A DNA stretch of 57,044 bases, from assembly GCF_002252705.1 (NCBI RefSeq), contig NZ_NQLA01000017.1, forward strand, positions 1 to 57,044, read 5' to 3'. The notes under the pieces were generated by a model. It worked only from the letters and a program-made list of their open reading frames with translations, was not told the origin of the DNA and ran no database searches. The position numbers and the translations under genes are program-made. Below are positions 1 through 8,498 of the stretch, one piece after another. The first letter of the stretch is position 1. Each line of letters starts with the position of its first letter. This DNA comes from Vulcanococcus limneticus LL. Lineage in GTDB: Bacteria; Cyanobacteriota; Cyanobacteriia; PCC-6307; Cyanobiaceae.

Positions 1-203
1 TCGGCGGCGGCCCGGGCCTCGGTGGCCTCACGCTCCAGTCGGTCCTGCTCCTCGCGGCGGTTGATGGCCAGCACCTGGGGCGGCTTGCGCACCGGCGCCT
101 GGGCTGCGGCGGGCCGCACCGGCGCCGGCGGCGTCGGCCGGGGGGACTGGGCCTGGGGCCTGGTCGGCGGCTGGGGGGGCTGCGGGGTGCCGGATCCGGC
201 CAT
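1..203 (-). CDS. N-terminal part of an unrecognised Pro/Ala-rich protein (runs off the window)
   Basis: An open frame reads leftward from an ATG at 203-201 to the window edge with no stop, giving 67 residues. It begins MAGSGTPQPPQPPTRP, is rich in Pro, Ala, Gln and Arg for about 45 residues, then becomes charged and probably helical (INRREEQDRLEREATEAR). The low-complexity head followed by a charged helix suggests a disordered N-terminal tail on a longer protein. I do not recognise the family. It is divergent from the creatininase-family gene, with about 54 bp between the two starts, so the promoters must lie back to back. Confidence 0.55.
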   Translation of the reverse strand, partial: MAGSGTPQPPQPPTRPQAQSPRPTPPAPVRPAAAQAPVRKPPQVLAINRREEQDRLEREATEARAAA

Positions 204-257
204 GACCACGAGGGATGCACAGCGCCACACTGTAGAGACGTCCCCTGGGCTTTCTGG

Positions 258-1079
258 ATGCGCCCCTACCGCCGTCTGGAGCAGCTCAGCTGGCCCGAGC
301 TGCAGCGGGCGGCTGCCCGGCCGAGCAGCACCGTGATCTGGCCCTTCGGCGCCTTCGAGCAGCACGGCCCCCAGCTGCCGCTCGGCACCGATGCCCTGTT
401 CGCCGAGCGCCTGGCCGCGGCGGTGCTGGAGCGGCTGGGGCAGGACGGTGCTGACCCACCGATCTGGAGCCTGCCCTGCTGGAGCTTTGGCTTCTCCCCG
501 GAGCACCGCGGCTTTCCCGGCACCCTCAGCCTGCCGGCGGAGCTGCTGATCGCCCAGGTCGTGGCCCTCGGCGGCCAGTTGGCCGCCGCCGGGTTCCGGC
601 GCCTGGTGCTGTTCAACGGCCATGGCGGCCAGATCGCCCTGCTGCAGGTGGCCGCCCGCCAGCTGCGGGCCGCCCATCCTGAGCTGGCGGTGCTGCCGCT
701 GTTCCTGTGGAGCGGCCCCGAGGGCGTCGCCGAGCTGATTCCCGAGCCCGAGCGCAGCCAGGGGCTGCATGCCGGCCTGGCTGAAACCAGCCTGATGCTG
801 CACCTGGCGCCGGAGCTGGTGGGCCCGCAGCGCCCCGTCGATGGGCTGCTGCCGGAGCCACCGCCGCCCGGCTGGAGTCTGGAGGGGGCGGTGCCCCAGG
901 CCTGGCTCACCGCCGATCTCTCCCGTTCGGGAGTGGTGGGGGATGCCCGCGGAGCCGACGCCGCCCTGGGCGAGCGCCTGTTCGAGCAGCTCGTGGCGGG
1001 CTGGACCCGGCTGTTCTCCGACCTGTTGGCCAGCGCCTGGCCGCCCGTCAGCTCCGGATCGCCATGGTTACAGTCGTGA
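258..1079 (+). CDS. Creatininase-family amidohydrolase
   Basis: 273 residues, the usual length for the creatininase/creatinine amidohydrolase fold. Family metal-site motifs are visible: FEQHGPQLPLGTD near residue 35, a central NGHGGQ near 120, and HAGLAETS near 172. The usual EQHGPHLP motif has Gln in place of the second His, which is worth noting for metal binding. Cyanobacterial members have no firmly assigned substrate; they are probably metal-dependent amidases acting on a cyclic amide or formamide, which is inference. The gene lies directly upstream of ado in the same orientation, with 26 bp between them, but a TACAGT hexamer inside its 3' end suggests ado also has its own promoter. Confidence 0.85.
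   Translation: MRPYRRLEQLSWPELQRAAARPSSTVIWPFGAFEQHGPQLPLGTDALFAERLAAAVLERLGQDGADPPIWSLPCWSFGFSPEHRGFPGTLSLPAELLIAQVVALGGQLAAAGFRRLVLFNGHGGQIALLQVAARQLRAAHPELAVLPLFLWSGPEGVAELIPEPERSQGLHAGLAETSLMLHLAPELVGPQRPVDGLLPEPPPPGWSLEGAVPQAWLTADLSRSGVVGDARGADAALGERLFEQLVAGWTRLFSDLLASAWPPVSSGSPWLQS
1069..1074 (+). promoter_or_regulatory. -10-like TACAGT upstream of ado
   Basis: TACAGT ends 31 nt before the ado ATG and lies in the last codons of the creatininase-family gene. It matches the -10-like hexamers found before many other transcription units in this window. No convincing -35 is visible. Confidence 0.4.
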
Positions 1080-1105
1080 CCTGACCTGTTCCTGTTCCGG
1101 TAGCC

Positions 1106-1825
1106 ATGGCCACCCTCGACACCGCAGCGGCCTCCGCCACCCTCGAGGGCTCCGCACTGCCCGATTTTGCGAGCGCTACCTATAAGGACGCCTACAGCCG
1201 CATCAACGCGATCGTGATCGAGGGCGAGCAGGAGGCCCATGACAACTACATCGCCATCGGCAGCCTGATCCCCGAGCAGGCCGAGGAGCTCACCAAGCTG
1301 GCCCGCATGGAGCTCAAGCACAAGAAGGGCTTCACCGCCTGCGCCGCCAACCTCGGCGTGGAGGCGGACATGGCCTTCGCCAAGCAGTTCTTCACCCCCC
1401 TGCACGACAACTTCCAGGTGGCCCTGGCCGAGGGCAAGGTGACCACATGCCTGCTGATCCAGGCGATCCTGATCGAGGCCTTCGCCATCTCGGCTTACCA
1501 CATCTATATTCCGGTGTCCGATCCCTTCGCCCGCAAGATCACTGAGGGTGTGGTGAAGGATGAGTACACCCACCTCAACTATGGCCAGGAGTGGCTCAAG
1601 GCCAACCTGGAGAGCGTGCGCGAGGAGCTGGAGCAGGCCAACCGCGACAACCTGCCGCTGGTGCGCAAGATGCTGGAGCAGGTGGCCGATGACGCCGCGG
1701 CCCTGCACATGGACAAAGAGGATCTGATGGCCGATTTCATGACCTCCTATCAGGAGGCCCTGATCGAAATCGGCTTCACCTCCCGCGAGATCGCCCGCCT
1801 GGCCACTGCTGCCCTGCTGGGCTGA
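1106..1825 (+). CDS. ado: Aldehyde deformylating oxygenase
   Basis: 239 residues, a ferritin-like di-iron enzyme that converts fatty aldehydes to alkanes (mainly C15/C17 in cyanobacteria) plus formate, using O2 and ferredoxin electrons. The six expected iron ligands are present at family spacing: E41 (in EGEQEAHDN), E69 and H72 (in MELKHKKG), E124 (in ILIEAF), E153 and H156 (in DEYTHLNYG). The first ~20 residues are a variable Ala/Thr-rich head. The gene is followed by aar after 108 bp, the normal cyanobacterial hydrocarbon pair. A small GC-rich hairpin just after the stop and the sizeable gap fit separate transcription of aar. Confidence 0.97.
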   Translation: MATLDTAAASATLEGSALPDFASATYKDAYSRINAIVIEGEQEAHDNYIAIGSLIPEQAEELTKLARMELKHKKGFTACAANLGVEADMAFAKQFFTPLHDNFQVALAEGKVTTCLLIQAILIEAFAISAYHIYIPVSDPFARKITEGVVKDEYTHLNYGQEWLKANLESVREELEQANRDNLPLVRKMLEQVADDAAALHMDKEDLMADFMTSYQEALIEIGFTSREIARLATAALLG

Positions 1826-1933
1826 GGGGGCTGTTCGGTCGCGTCAGCCGGTCGGGCCGGCAGCCCGTGGCAAACTGTGTTCACGGTCACATCTGACCCT
1901 GCGCCCGCCGCCCTCCAGCTACCACCCACCTGC

Positions 1934-2977
1934 ATGTTCGGCCTGATCGGTCACTCCACCAGTCTTGACGAGGCCCGGAGCAAGGCCCTTGCCCTTGGTT
2001 ATCCCGAGTACGCCGAGGGCGATTTCGACATGTGGTGCGTGGCTCCGCCCCAGTTGGTGGAAACGGTGCATGTCACCAGCCGCACCGGCCAGGTGATCGA
2101 GGGTGCCTACATCGATTCGGTGTTCGTGCCTGAGATGCTGAGCCGCTTCAAGACAGCGCGCCGCAAGGTGCTCAGCGCCATGGAGCTGGCCCAGAAAAAC
2201 GACATCGCCATCACGGCGCTGGGCGGCTTCACCTCGATCATCTTCGAGAACTTCAACCTGCTCAAGGAGCAGCACATCCGCGGCACCACCCTGGAGTGGG
2301 AGCGCTTCACCACCGGCAACACCCACACCGCCTGGGTGATCTGCCAGCAGGTGGAGCGCAACGCCCCCCTGCTCGGCATCGACCTGGCCAAGGCCAAGGT
2401 GGCCGTGGTGGGCGCCACCGGCGACATCGGCAGTGCCGTCTGCCGTTGGCTGCAGCGCACCGGCGTGGGCGAGCTGCTGCTGGTGGCCCGCCAACAGCAG
2501 CGCCTGCAGGAGCTGCAGAGCGATCTGGGCGGCGGCCGCATCCTGCCCCTGGAGGAGGCCCTGCCCGAGGCCGATGTGGTGGTGTGGGTCGCCAGCCTGC
2601 CCCAGGGCCTGGCCATCGATCCCGCCAGCCTCAAGAAGCCCTGCCTGATGATCGACGGCGGCTATCCCAAGAACCTGGACAGCAAGTTCGCCGGTGAGGG
2701 CGTCTATGTGGTGAAGGGCGGCATTGTGGAGTTCTGGCAGGACCTTGGCTGGCAGATGATGGAAGTCGCCGAGATGGAGAACCCCAGGCGCCAGCTGTTC
2801 GCCTGCTTCGCCGAGGCGATGCTGCTGGAGTTCGAGGGCATCCACACCAATTTCAGCTGGGGCCGTAACAACATCACCCTGGAGGCGATGGAGCTGATCG
2901 GTGGGGCCTCCCTGCGGCATGGTTTCCAGGCCCTCGGCCTCGATCCGGCCCGCCTGGGTCAGTTGGCCGCTGTCTGA
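1934..2977 (+). CDS. aar: Long-chain acyl-[acyl-carrier-protein] reductase
   Basis: 347 residues from the ATG that gives the family-typical start [14 protein letters not shown]. The frame is open upstream to 1877 (GTG), but those 19 residues look unlike the family. AAR reduces acyl-ACP to fatty aldehyde with NADPH, the substrate of ADO. A Rossmann motif GATGDIGS lies near residue 165, and the C-terminal half carries the Cys of [10 protein letters not shown], which corresponds to the thioester-forming cysteine region. The protein appears complete. The stop codon lies inside the first unit of a 17-bp tandem repeat. Confidence 0.96.
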   Translation: MFGLIGHSTSLDEARSKALALGYPEYAEGDFDMWCVAPPQLVETVHVTSRTGQVIEGAYIDSVFVPEMLSRFKTARRKVLSAMELAQKNDIAITALGGFTSIIFENFNLLKEQHIRGTTLEWERFTTGNTHTAWVICQQVERNAPLLGIDLAKAKVAVVGATGDIGSAVCRWLQRTGVGELLLVARQQQRLQELQSDLGGGRILPLEEALPEADVVVWVASLPQGLAIDPASLKKPCLMIDGGYPKNLDSKFAGEGVYVVKGGIVEFWQDLGWQMMEVAEMENPRRQLFACFAEAMLLEFEGIHTNFSWGRNNITLEAMELIGGASLRHGFQALGLDPARLGQLAAV

Positions 2978-3053
2978 ATCGCACCGCCGTCTGAATCGCA
3001 CCGCTGTCTAAATCGCACCACCATCTGAATCGCACCGCAGCCTGGATCGCACC
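2969..3053. repeat. 17-bp tandem repeat, five units, starting in the aar stop codon
   Basis: Five consecutive 17-bp units at 2969, 2986, 3003, 3020 and 3037, consensus GCYGTCTGAATCGCACC. Unit 1 contains the aar stop codon (TGA at 2975). Units 2 and 4 repeat TGA and unit 3 has TAA at the same place. Because 17 is not a multiple of 3, the stop triplets fall in all three frames. Units 1-2 are nearly identical and unit 5 is the most diverged. No gene is encoded here; accA starts 62 bp further on. Confidence 0.95.
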
Positions 3054-3115
3054 GCCGCGCGAGGTCAGTTCTCCATCCAGGCCCCTTCCTTACGCCCCCC
3101 AGTCCGCCCCCCGCC

Positions 3116-4105
3116 ATGGCCCGCCGCCCCCTGCTTGAGTTTGAGAAGCCTCTGGTGGAGCTGGAGGAGCAGATCGAGCAGATCCGTCAGCTGGCCAAGG
3201 ATTCCGAGGTGGACGTGAGCCAGCAGCTGCTGCAGCTCGAAACCCTTGCCGCCCGCCGCCGTGAGGAGATCTTCACCAACCTCACCCCGGCCCAGAAGAT
3301 CCAGGTGGCGCGCCATCCCCAGCGGCCCAGCACCCTCGATTACATCCAGGTGCTCACCGATGAGTGGATCGAGCTGCACGGCGACCGCCGTGGCAGCGAT
3401 GACCAGGCACTGGTGGGCGGCGTCGGCCGCATCGGCGACCAGGCCTGCGTGCTGTTGGGCCACCAGAAGGGGCGCGACACCAAGGAGAACGTGGCCCGCA
3501 ACTTCGGCATGGCCTCCCCTGGGGGCTACCGCAAGGCCCTGCGCCTGATGGAGCACGCTGACCGCTTCCGCCTGCCCATCCTGACCTTCATCGACACCCC
3601 CGGCGCCTATGCCGGCCTGCTGGCCGAGGAGCAGGGCCAGGGCGAGGCCATCGCCGTGAACCTGCGCGAGATGTTCCGGTTGCGGGTGCCGATCATTGCC
3701 ACCGTGATCGGCGAGGGGGGCTCCGGCGGGGCCCTGGGCATCGGTGTGGCCGACCGGCTGCTGATGTTCGAACACAGCGTCTATACCGTGGCCAGCCCCG
3801 AGGCCTGCGCCTCGATCCTCTGGCGGGATGCCGGCAAGGCCGCCGCCGCCGCCGAGGCCCTCAAGATCACCGCCAGCGACCTGCTCAAGCTGGGCGTGAT
3901 CGATGATGTGATCACCGAACCTTCCGGCGGCAACCATTGGTCGCCGCTGCAGGCGGCTGAGGGGCTCAAGCAGGCGCTGCTGCGGCATCTGGGCGAACTC
4001 CAGCGGCTGACTGAGGCCGAGCTCACCCAGCAGCGCTACGCCAAGTTCCGTGCCATGGGGCGCTATCTGGAGGCGGGTGCCACCGATACATCGCTGAGTT
4101 CCTGA
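3116..4105 (+). CDS. accA: Acetyl-CoA carboxylase carboxyltransferase subunit alpha
   Basis: 329 residues, full length for AccA. With AccD it transfers the carboxyl group from biotinyl-AccB to acetyl-CoA, the committed step of fatty acid synthesis. The N-terminal helical part ([17 protein letters not shown]) and the crotonase-like core with [16 protein letters not shown] near residue 200 are typical. It lies downstream of ado/aar, an arrangement I recall from picocyanobacteria, which places fatty-acid supply beside fatty-aldehyde use. A tight GC hairpin follows the stop codon. Confidence 0.97.
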   Translation: MARRPLLEFEKPLVELEEQIEQIRQLAKDSEVDVSQQLLQLETLAARRREEIFTNLTPAQKIQVARHPQRPSTLDYIQVLTDEWIELHGDRRGSDDQALVGGVGRIGDQACVLLGHQKGRDTKENVARNFGMASPGGYRKALRLMEHADRFRLPILTFIDTPGAYAGLLAEEQGQGEAIAVNLREMFRLRVPIIATVIGEGGSGGALGIGVADRLLMFEHSVYTVASPEACASILWRDAGKAAAAAEALKITASDLLKLGVIDDVITEPSGGNHWSPLQAAEGLKQALLRHLGELQRLTEAELTQQRYAKFRAMGRYLEAGATDTSLSS

Positions 4106-4106
4106 G

Positions 4107-4122
4107 CGGGGCCTTCGCCCCG
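4107..4122 (+). terminator. GC hairpin just after accA
   Basis: CGGGGC, loop CTTC, GCCCCG: a perfect 6-bp stem two bases after the accA stop. There is no T-run, so it may be an RNA-stabilising or weak terminator structure. Confidence 0.4.
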
Positions 4123-4172
4123 TCCGCTCGAGGATCCGAACCTTTAAGGTTTCGTTTCCTTTCCCGGGGGCA

Positions 4173-4937
4173 GTGCCCCCTGTGTGCTTGCCCGTTGCCT
4201 TGATCACCGGCGCCTCAAGGGGCATCGGCGCCGCCGCCGCCCGGCGCTTCGCCGCAGCCGGCTTCGACCTGCTGCTGCTCTCCCGCAGCGCCGACCCCTT
4301 GGAGGCGCTGGCCGAGGAGCTGCGCCACGGCACTGGCGAGTTCAACCCCGCTGGAGGCCTCCCCCCTGGAGCCCGCCGGATTGAGACCCTGGCCCTGGAT
4401 CTGGCCGATCCCGGTGCCATTGCCCCTGGCCTGGCCGGGCTGCTGGGCCGCGGCCTCACCCCCCAGGTGGTGATCAACAACGCCGGCGCCGCCTATACCG
4501 GCCCCCTGGCCGCGATGCCCGTGGAGCGCTGGCAGTGGCTGTTCCAGCTCAATTTGACCAGCGTGTTCCAGGTGAGCCAGGCGGTGCTGCCCGCCCTGCG
4601 GGCGGCCGGTGGCGGTCACCTGATCAACCTGAGCAGCCATGCCGCCCGCAACTCCTTCCCCGACTGGGGGGCCTACTGCGCCAGCAAGGCCGCCCTGGCC
4701 TCCTTCAGCCGCTGCCTGGCGGAGGAGGAGCGCCCCCACGGGATCAGGGTGAGCACGCTCACCCTGGGTGCGGTCAATACGCCCCTGTGGGATAGCGAAA
4801 CCGTCCACAGTTCCTTTGATCGGCGTGCCATGCTTGATCCCGAGCGTGCGGCCGAAGCCCTGCTGTTCCTCGCCCAACAGCCCGCCTCCCAAGTTGTGGA
4901 GGACCTCACCCTCATGCCGGCCGCCGGCGCTCTCTGA
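4173..4937 (+). CDS. Short-chain dehydrogenase/reductase
   Basis: 254 residues from a GTG at 4173; GTG 4182 is an equally possible start because the fold begins only at VALITGASRGIG. This is a classical SDR: TGASRGIG cofactor loop, NNAGA near residue 105, the catalytic Ser in NLSSHAARNS, and the YCASKAA catalytic Tyr/Lys. The substrate cannot be read from sequence; members next to accA/folE in cyanobacteria are usually annotated FabG-like, and a role in acyl or pterin reduction is only inference. TTTAAGGT, a possible -10, lies about 25 bp upstream. The folE start follows 9 bp after its stop, so the two are probably co-transcribed. Confidence 0.88.
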   Translation: MPPVCLPVALITGASRGIGAAAARRFAAAGFDLLLLSRSADPLEALAEELRHGTGEFNPAGGLPPGARRIETLALDLADPGAIAPGLAGLLGRGLTPQVVINNAGAAYTGPLAAMPVERWQWLFQLNLTSVFQVSQAVLPALRAAGGGHLINLSSHAARNSFPDWGAYCASKAALASFSRCLAEEERPHGIRVSTLTLGAVNTPLWDSETVHSSFDRRAMLDPERAAEALLFLAQQPASQVVEDLTLMPAAGAL

Positions 4938-4946
4938 GATCACTCC

Positions 4947-5690
4947 ATGACCTCCACCCTTCCCTCGGGCTTCACCAGCCAGCCGACCACCCCGGACTCG
5001 GCACCGCTGCCTGTGAGTCTGCGCATCCGCCAGCGGCTGGAAGCCGCGGGGGTGCCGTTTCTCGCCAACGACAACATCGCCAACCAGCTGCTTGAGGGCG
5101 AACTCGACCAGCTGGAGATCGAGGTGGCCGGCAAGGTGCGGGAGCTGCTTCGCAGCCTCGTGATCGACATCGATAACGACCACAACACCGAGGAGACGGC
5201 CGAGCGCGTCGCCCGGATGTATCTGCATGAAGTGTTCAAAGGCCGCTATCACCAGCAGCCCAAGATCGCCAGCTTCCCCAATGTCAAGAAGCTTGATGAG
5301 ATCTACACCGTGGGACCGATCACGGTGCGCTCCGCTTGTTCGCACCACCTGGTGCCGATTCTCGGCTCCTGCTGGATCGGCATCAAGCCGGGTGAACGGG
5401 TGATCGGCCTCTCCAAGTTCGCCCGGGTGGCGGACTGGGTCTTCTCCCGACCCCACATCCAGGAGGAGGCGGTGATGATCCTGGCCGACGAGATCGAGCG
5501 CCTCTGTGAGCCCCAGGGCCTGGCGATCCTTGTCAAGGCTCAGCACTACTGCATGAAGTGGCGCGGCGTGAAGGAACCCCAGACCAGCATGGTGAATTCG
5601 GTGGTTCGCGGTGATTTCCGCCACGACCCCAGCCTCAAGGCCGAGTTCTTCGAGCTGGTGAAGCAGCAGGAATCGCTGCTGGGCCACTGA
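4947..5690 (+). CDS. folE: GTP cyclohydrolase I
   Basis: 247 residues. Converts GTP to 7,8-dihydroneopterin triphosphate, the first step of folate (and in cyanobacteria also pterin) synthesis; it acts as a cytosolic toroidal decamer. The C-terminal catalytic half has the zinc Cys and neighbouring His in SACSHHLVPILG and the second site in KAQHYCMKWRGVKEP. The first ~35 residues are a variable leader. It is translationally close to the upstream SDR and converges on the Ig-like gene, with a shared hairpin between them. Confidence 0.96.
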   Translation: MTSTLPSGFTSQPTTPDSAPLPVSLRIRQRLEAAGVPFLANDNIANQLLEGELDQLEIEVAGKVRELLRSLVIDIDNDHNTEETAERVARMYLHEVFKGRYHQQPKIASFPNVKKLDEIYTVGPITVRSACSHHLVPILGSCWIGIKPGERVIGLSKFARVADWVFSRPHIQEEAVMILADEIERLCEPQGLAILVKAQHYCMKWRGVKEPQTSMVNSVVRGDFRHDPSLKAEFFELVKQQESLLGH

Positions 5691-5717
5691 GCCTCAGTTG
5701 CCCAATGGCGCGTAGAT

Positions 5718-5743
5718 CAGCTGGCTCCACTGGGGGCCAGCTG
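5718..5743. terminator. Bidirectional hairpin between folE and the Ig-like gene
   Basis: CAGCTGGC and GCCAGCTG form a perfect 8-bp stem around a 10-nt loop in the 62-bp gap between two convergent genes. There is no clear T-run on either side. Confidence 0.5.
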
Positions 5744-5752
5744 AGTAGCTCT

Positions 5753-6385
5753 TCAGGGGGCGGCCTTGACCGGCCCCAGTGGCGCTGACGCCACCCGCTT
5801 GACCTGGCCGTTCTGCGTCACCACGGTCACCACCATCAGCTTCTGGCCAATGTCGATCGGGCTGGGAACGTAGGTGGTGCCTTTGGCACCTTCGATCAGT
5901 ACCCAGCTGCGCTGGCCCGGGGCCAGGCGATACCAGTGGTAGTTGGCCGTCGGCAGGGCCGCCTGTGCGGAGGCGACGGCGGTGGCTGTGAGCAGCCCCC
6001 CCACGGCGGCATTGCCGTCCAGCACCAGCTGGCTCAGGCCATTGATCTGCTGCTGCACGGCCCCCTCCTGCAGGAGGGTGTTCGAGAGCTGCTGCTCCAG
6101 GGCACGGATCTGCTGCTGGGGATCGGCGCTCACCCCCGGCACGCACTGGATGTTTGCACCCACCAGTTGGCAGCCCACCAGATCCTGGGCTCGGGCGGCA
6201 CCCCCGAGGGCGAGGACGCTCGCGGTGAGGCCGGTCGCGCCGAAGGCAGCGGCAATGAAGCCTGTGGCAGCAAAGGCAGTGGAAGCGAAGGCAGTGGCAG
6301 CGAAGGCAGTGGCAGCGATGCTGGCTGCCGCCCCGTGGCCAAGGTGGGCACCGGCGACGGGAAGGGGGAACCGGGAGGGGGCCAT
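5753..6385 (-). CDS. Exported protein with C-terminal Ig-like domain
   Basis: 210 residues. The first ~65 form an unusually long, Ala/Phe-rich hydrophobic leader ending in a signal-peptidase-like ARAQD, so the protein is probably exported. A short coiled-coil stretch follows (DPQQQIRALEQQLSN, roughly 88-115). The last ~65 residues (YHWYRLAPGQRSWVLIEGA, then TYVPSPIDIGQKLMV) resemble the bacterial Ig-like beta-sandwich found in surface proteins. The leader is built from a repeated 15-bp DNA unit (TAFAA). The role is unknown. It converges on folE; trpF lies 9 bp upstream on the same strand, so the two may be co-transcribed. Confidence 0.7.
   Translation of the reverse strand: MAPSRFPLPVAGAHLGHGAAASIAATAFAATAFASTAFAATGFIAAAFGATGLTASVLALGGAARAQDLVGCQLVGANIQCVPGVSADPQQQIRALEQQLSNTLLQEGAVQQQINGLSQLVLDGNAAVGGLLTATAVASAQAALPTANYHWYRLAPGQRSWVLIEGAKGTTYVPSPIDIGQKLMVVTVVTQNGQVKRVASAPLGPVKAAP
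6264..6323. repeat. 15-bp tandem repeat encoding the TAFAA units of a leader peptide
   Basis: Three full units of GTGGCAGCGAAGGCA (with single-base variants) at 6264, 6279 and 6294, plus a diverging fourth at 6309. They are in frame with the minus-strand Ig-like gene and encode alternating Ala/Thr/Phe residues of its hydrophobic leader. Confidence 0.9.
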
Positions 6386-6394
6386 GGACGCAGC

Positions 6395-7150
6395 TCAGCT
6401 GGGCTGATCCTGGCGGAAAGGCCGCAGGGCAGCCACCAGGGCGGCGACCCGCCCGAGGTCCTTGTCGCCCGGGGCGTACTCAAGGGCACTGGAGGCATCG
6501 AGGCCATCGGGGCGCAGGGACGCCAGCACCGGCGCCACCCGCTCGGGGCCGATGCCGCCGGCCAGCCACCAGGGCAGGCTCGGGCGGAATGCCTGCAGCC
6601 ACTCGATCGGTATGCGGTGGCCCGTGCCGCCCAGCTGGTCCGGCACCCAGGCATCCAGCAGCAGCGCATCCACGTGGGGGGCGTAGGCCTCCGCCAGCTC
6701 CAGATCCGTGGGCCGGCGGATGCGCAGGGCCTTCCACAGCCCCAGCTCCGGGCCCAGGCGCTGGCGCAGCTCGACGCAGCGCTGGGGCGACTCGTCGCCA
6801 TGGAGCTGCACCACCTGATGCCCCAGCCCCGTCGCCAGCTCCGCCAGCTCGGCCTCGCCGGGGTTGGCCACCACCAGCACTCCCAGGCAGGCCGGGGCGG
6901 CCTCGGCCATCGCAGCAAACAGGGCGGGGCGCTCGTCTGGCGCTAGCCAGCGGGGCGAGCGCCGCACGCCGATCACGCCCAGGGCATCGACCCCCAGGGC
7001 TGCCACGGCGGCCGCTTGCTGGGGCTGGCGCAGGCCGCACACCTTGAGCAGCGGGCGCTGGCGAGGCCACACTGGAGCTTGGGGCGCTGCGGGCACAAGC
7101 TCGCGGGCAGAACCCGAGCGGGGTGTGGGTGGGGTGGACACGGCGGACAC
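6395..7150 (-). CDS. trpF: Phosphoribosylanthranilate isomerase
   Basis: 251 residues from a GTG; the family core starts only at LLKVCGLRQ near residue 34, so the true start may be more internal. Third step of tryptophan synthesis: N-(5-phosphoribosyl)anthranilate to CdRP, a TIM barrel. Visible motifs are the catalytic Cys of KVCGLR, QLHGDE, LLLDAW, WWLAGGIGPE and the phosphate-binding LDASSALEY near the C-terminus. It is divergent from the M50 protease gene, with 64 bp between starts and overlapping promoter signals. Confidence 0.93.
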   Translation of the reverse strand: MSAVSTPPTPRSGSARELVPAAPQAPVWPRQRPLLKVCGLRQPQQAAAVAALGVDALGVIGVRRSPRWLAPDERPALFAAMAEAAPACLGVLVVANPGEAELAELATGLGHQVVQLHGDESPQRCVELRQRLGPELGLWKALRIRRPTDLELAEAYAPHVDALLLDAWVPDQLGGTGHRIPIEWLQAFRPSLPWWLAGGIGPERVAPVLASLRPDGLDASSALEYAPGDKDLGRVAALVAALRPFRQDQPS

Positions 7151-7187
7151 GGCGGCGGAGACGGCGGCCTGAAGGGTCCGACCTTTC

Positions 7188-7193
7188 TAGGAT
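7188..7193 (+). promoter_or_regulatory. -10-like TAGGAT upstream of the M50 protease
   Basis: TAGGAT ends 21 nt before the GTG start. The identical hexamer precedes sds and aroA in this window. Confidence 0.45.
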
Positions 7194-7214
7194 CGGCGCA
7201 CTGGGGCTCCGTGC

Positions 7215-8498
7215 GTGGGTGAAGGCTGGCAGCTGCTGACGATCCGGGGCATCCCCCTGCGTATCCACCCCAGCTGGTTTGTGATCCTGGGCCTGGCCAC
7301 CCTGGCCTTCCAGCAGCAGTTCGCCGCCGAGTTCGCGGCCCGCGGCAGCGCCGCGCCGCTGCTCTGGCTCGTGGCCCTGGCCACGGCCCTGCTGCTGTTC
7401 GTCTCCGTGCTGCTGCATGAGCTGGGCCACTCCGTGGCCGCCCTCAGCCAGGGGGTGAAGGTGCGCAGCATCACCTTGTTTCTGCTCGGCGGTGTGGCCA
7501 GCGTGGAGCGGGAGTGCAGCCGCGCCAGCGGCGCCCTGCTGGTGGCCGCCGCCGGTCCGGCCGTGAGCCTGGCCCTGGCCGGTCTGCTGATCGGTAGCCG
7601 CCATGGCGCCGCCCACCTCTCGCCCCTGCTGGGGGCGATGGTCACCGAGCTGGGCACCCTCAACCTGGTGCTGGCTCTGTTCAACCTGCTGCCGGGCCTG
7701 CCCCTCGATGGCGGCCTGATCCTCAAGGCTCTGGTGTGGCAGTGGACAGGCAGCCAGCGCAAGGGCACCCAGGTGGCGACCGCCACCGGCCGTTTCCTGT
7801 CGCTGCTGGCGGTGGGCCTGGGCACGGTCTTGCTGCTGCGCAGCGGCAGCGTCGGCAGCCTGTGGCTGATCCTGCTGGGCTGGTTCGGCCTGGGCTCGGC
7901 CCGCAACCAGACCCAGATGCTGGCCCTGCAGCAGGCCCTCAAGGATCTGACCGTGCGCGATGCGGCCCGCCGCCGCTTCCGGGTGCTCGAGGCCGGCGCC
8001 AGCCTGCGGGACCTGAGTCGGATCCGCATCGGTGAAGCCAAGGGCCCGGCCGACTGGCTGCTGGTGTGCGAGGGCGGGCGCTGGCGCGGCGTGATCGACG
8101 ATGCTGCCCTCAATGCGCTGCCGGTGCAGTGCTGGGACCAGGAGCGGGTGGAGGACCACATGCGCCCCCTGGATAGCCTGCCCTCGATCCGGGAGGACTC
8201 ACCCCTCTGGCAGGCGGTGCTTCAGCTCGATCGGGAGGGGGATCCGGCCTCACGGCTGCTGGTGCTGGGGCCGGCGGGTCTGCCCAGTGGCACCCTGGAG
8301 CGCCCCGAGATTGCCGAGGTGGTGCTGGCGCGCCTCGGGGTGAAGCTGCCGCCGCCACTGCTGGAGGCCGCCCGCCGCCAGGGCAGCTATCCCCTAGGCA
8401 TGGCCCTGGCTCAGGTGGCGCGGGCCATGGTGGCCAGCGGCGACGTGGCCTCCGGCGCTGACGACACCAGACTCGCGCCGGCCGCCGGCCAGCGGTAG
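7215..8498 (+). CDS. Site-2 protease family (M50) membrane metalloprotease
   Basis: 427 residues from GTG. The first ~235 residues are hydrophobic with several membrane segments and hold the zinc motif HELGHS (near residue 70) and the distal NLLPGLPLDGG (near 157), both diagnostic for S2P-type intramembrane proteases. After the last membrane segment (LWLILLGWFGLGSARN) comes a soluble region of about 190 residues in the place where CBS domains occur in this family. The likely role is regulated cleavage of membrane proteins; the substrate is unknown. The last 88 nt overlap, in antisense, the 3' end of the lipoate-ligase-like gene. Confidence 0.92.
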   Translation: MGEGWQLLTIRGIPLRIHPSWFVILGLATLAFQQQFAAEFAARGSAAPLLWLVALATALLLFVSVLLHELGHSVAALSQGVKVRSITLFLLGGVASVERECSRASGALLVAAAGPAVSLALAGLLIGSRHGAAHLSPLLGAMVTELGTLNLVLALFNLLPGLPLDGGLILKALVWQWTGSQRKGTQVATATGRFLSLLAVGLGTVLLLRSGSVGSLWLILLGWFGLGSARNQTQMLALQQALKDLTVRDAARRRFRVLEAGASLRDLSRIRIGEAKGPADWLLVCEGGRWRGVIDDAALNALPVQCWDQERVEDHMRPLDSLPSIREDSPLWQAVLQLDREGDPASRLLVLGPAGLPSGTLERPEIAEVVLARLGVKLPPPLLEAARRQGSYPLGMALAQVARAMVASGDVASGADDTRLAPAAGQR

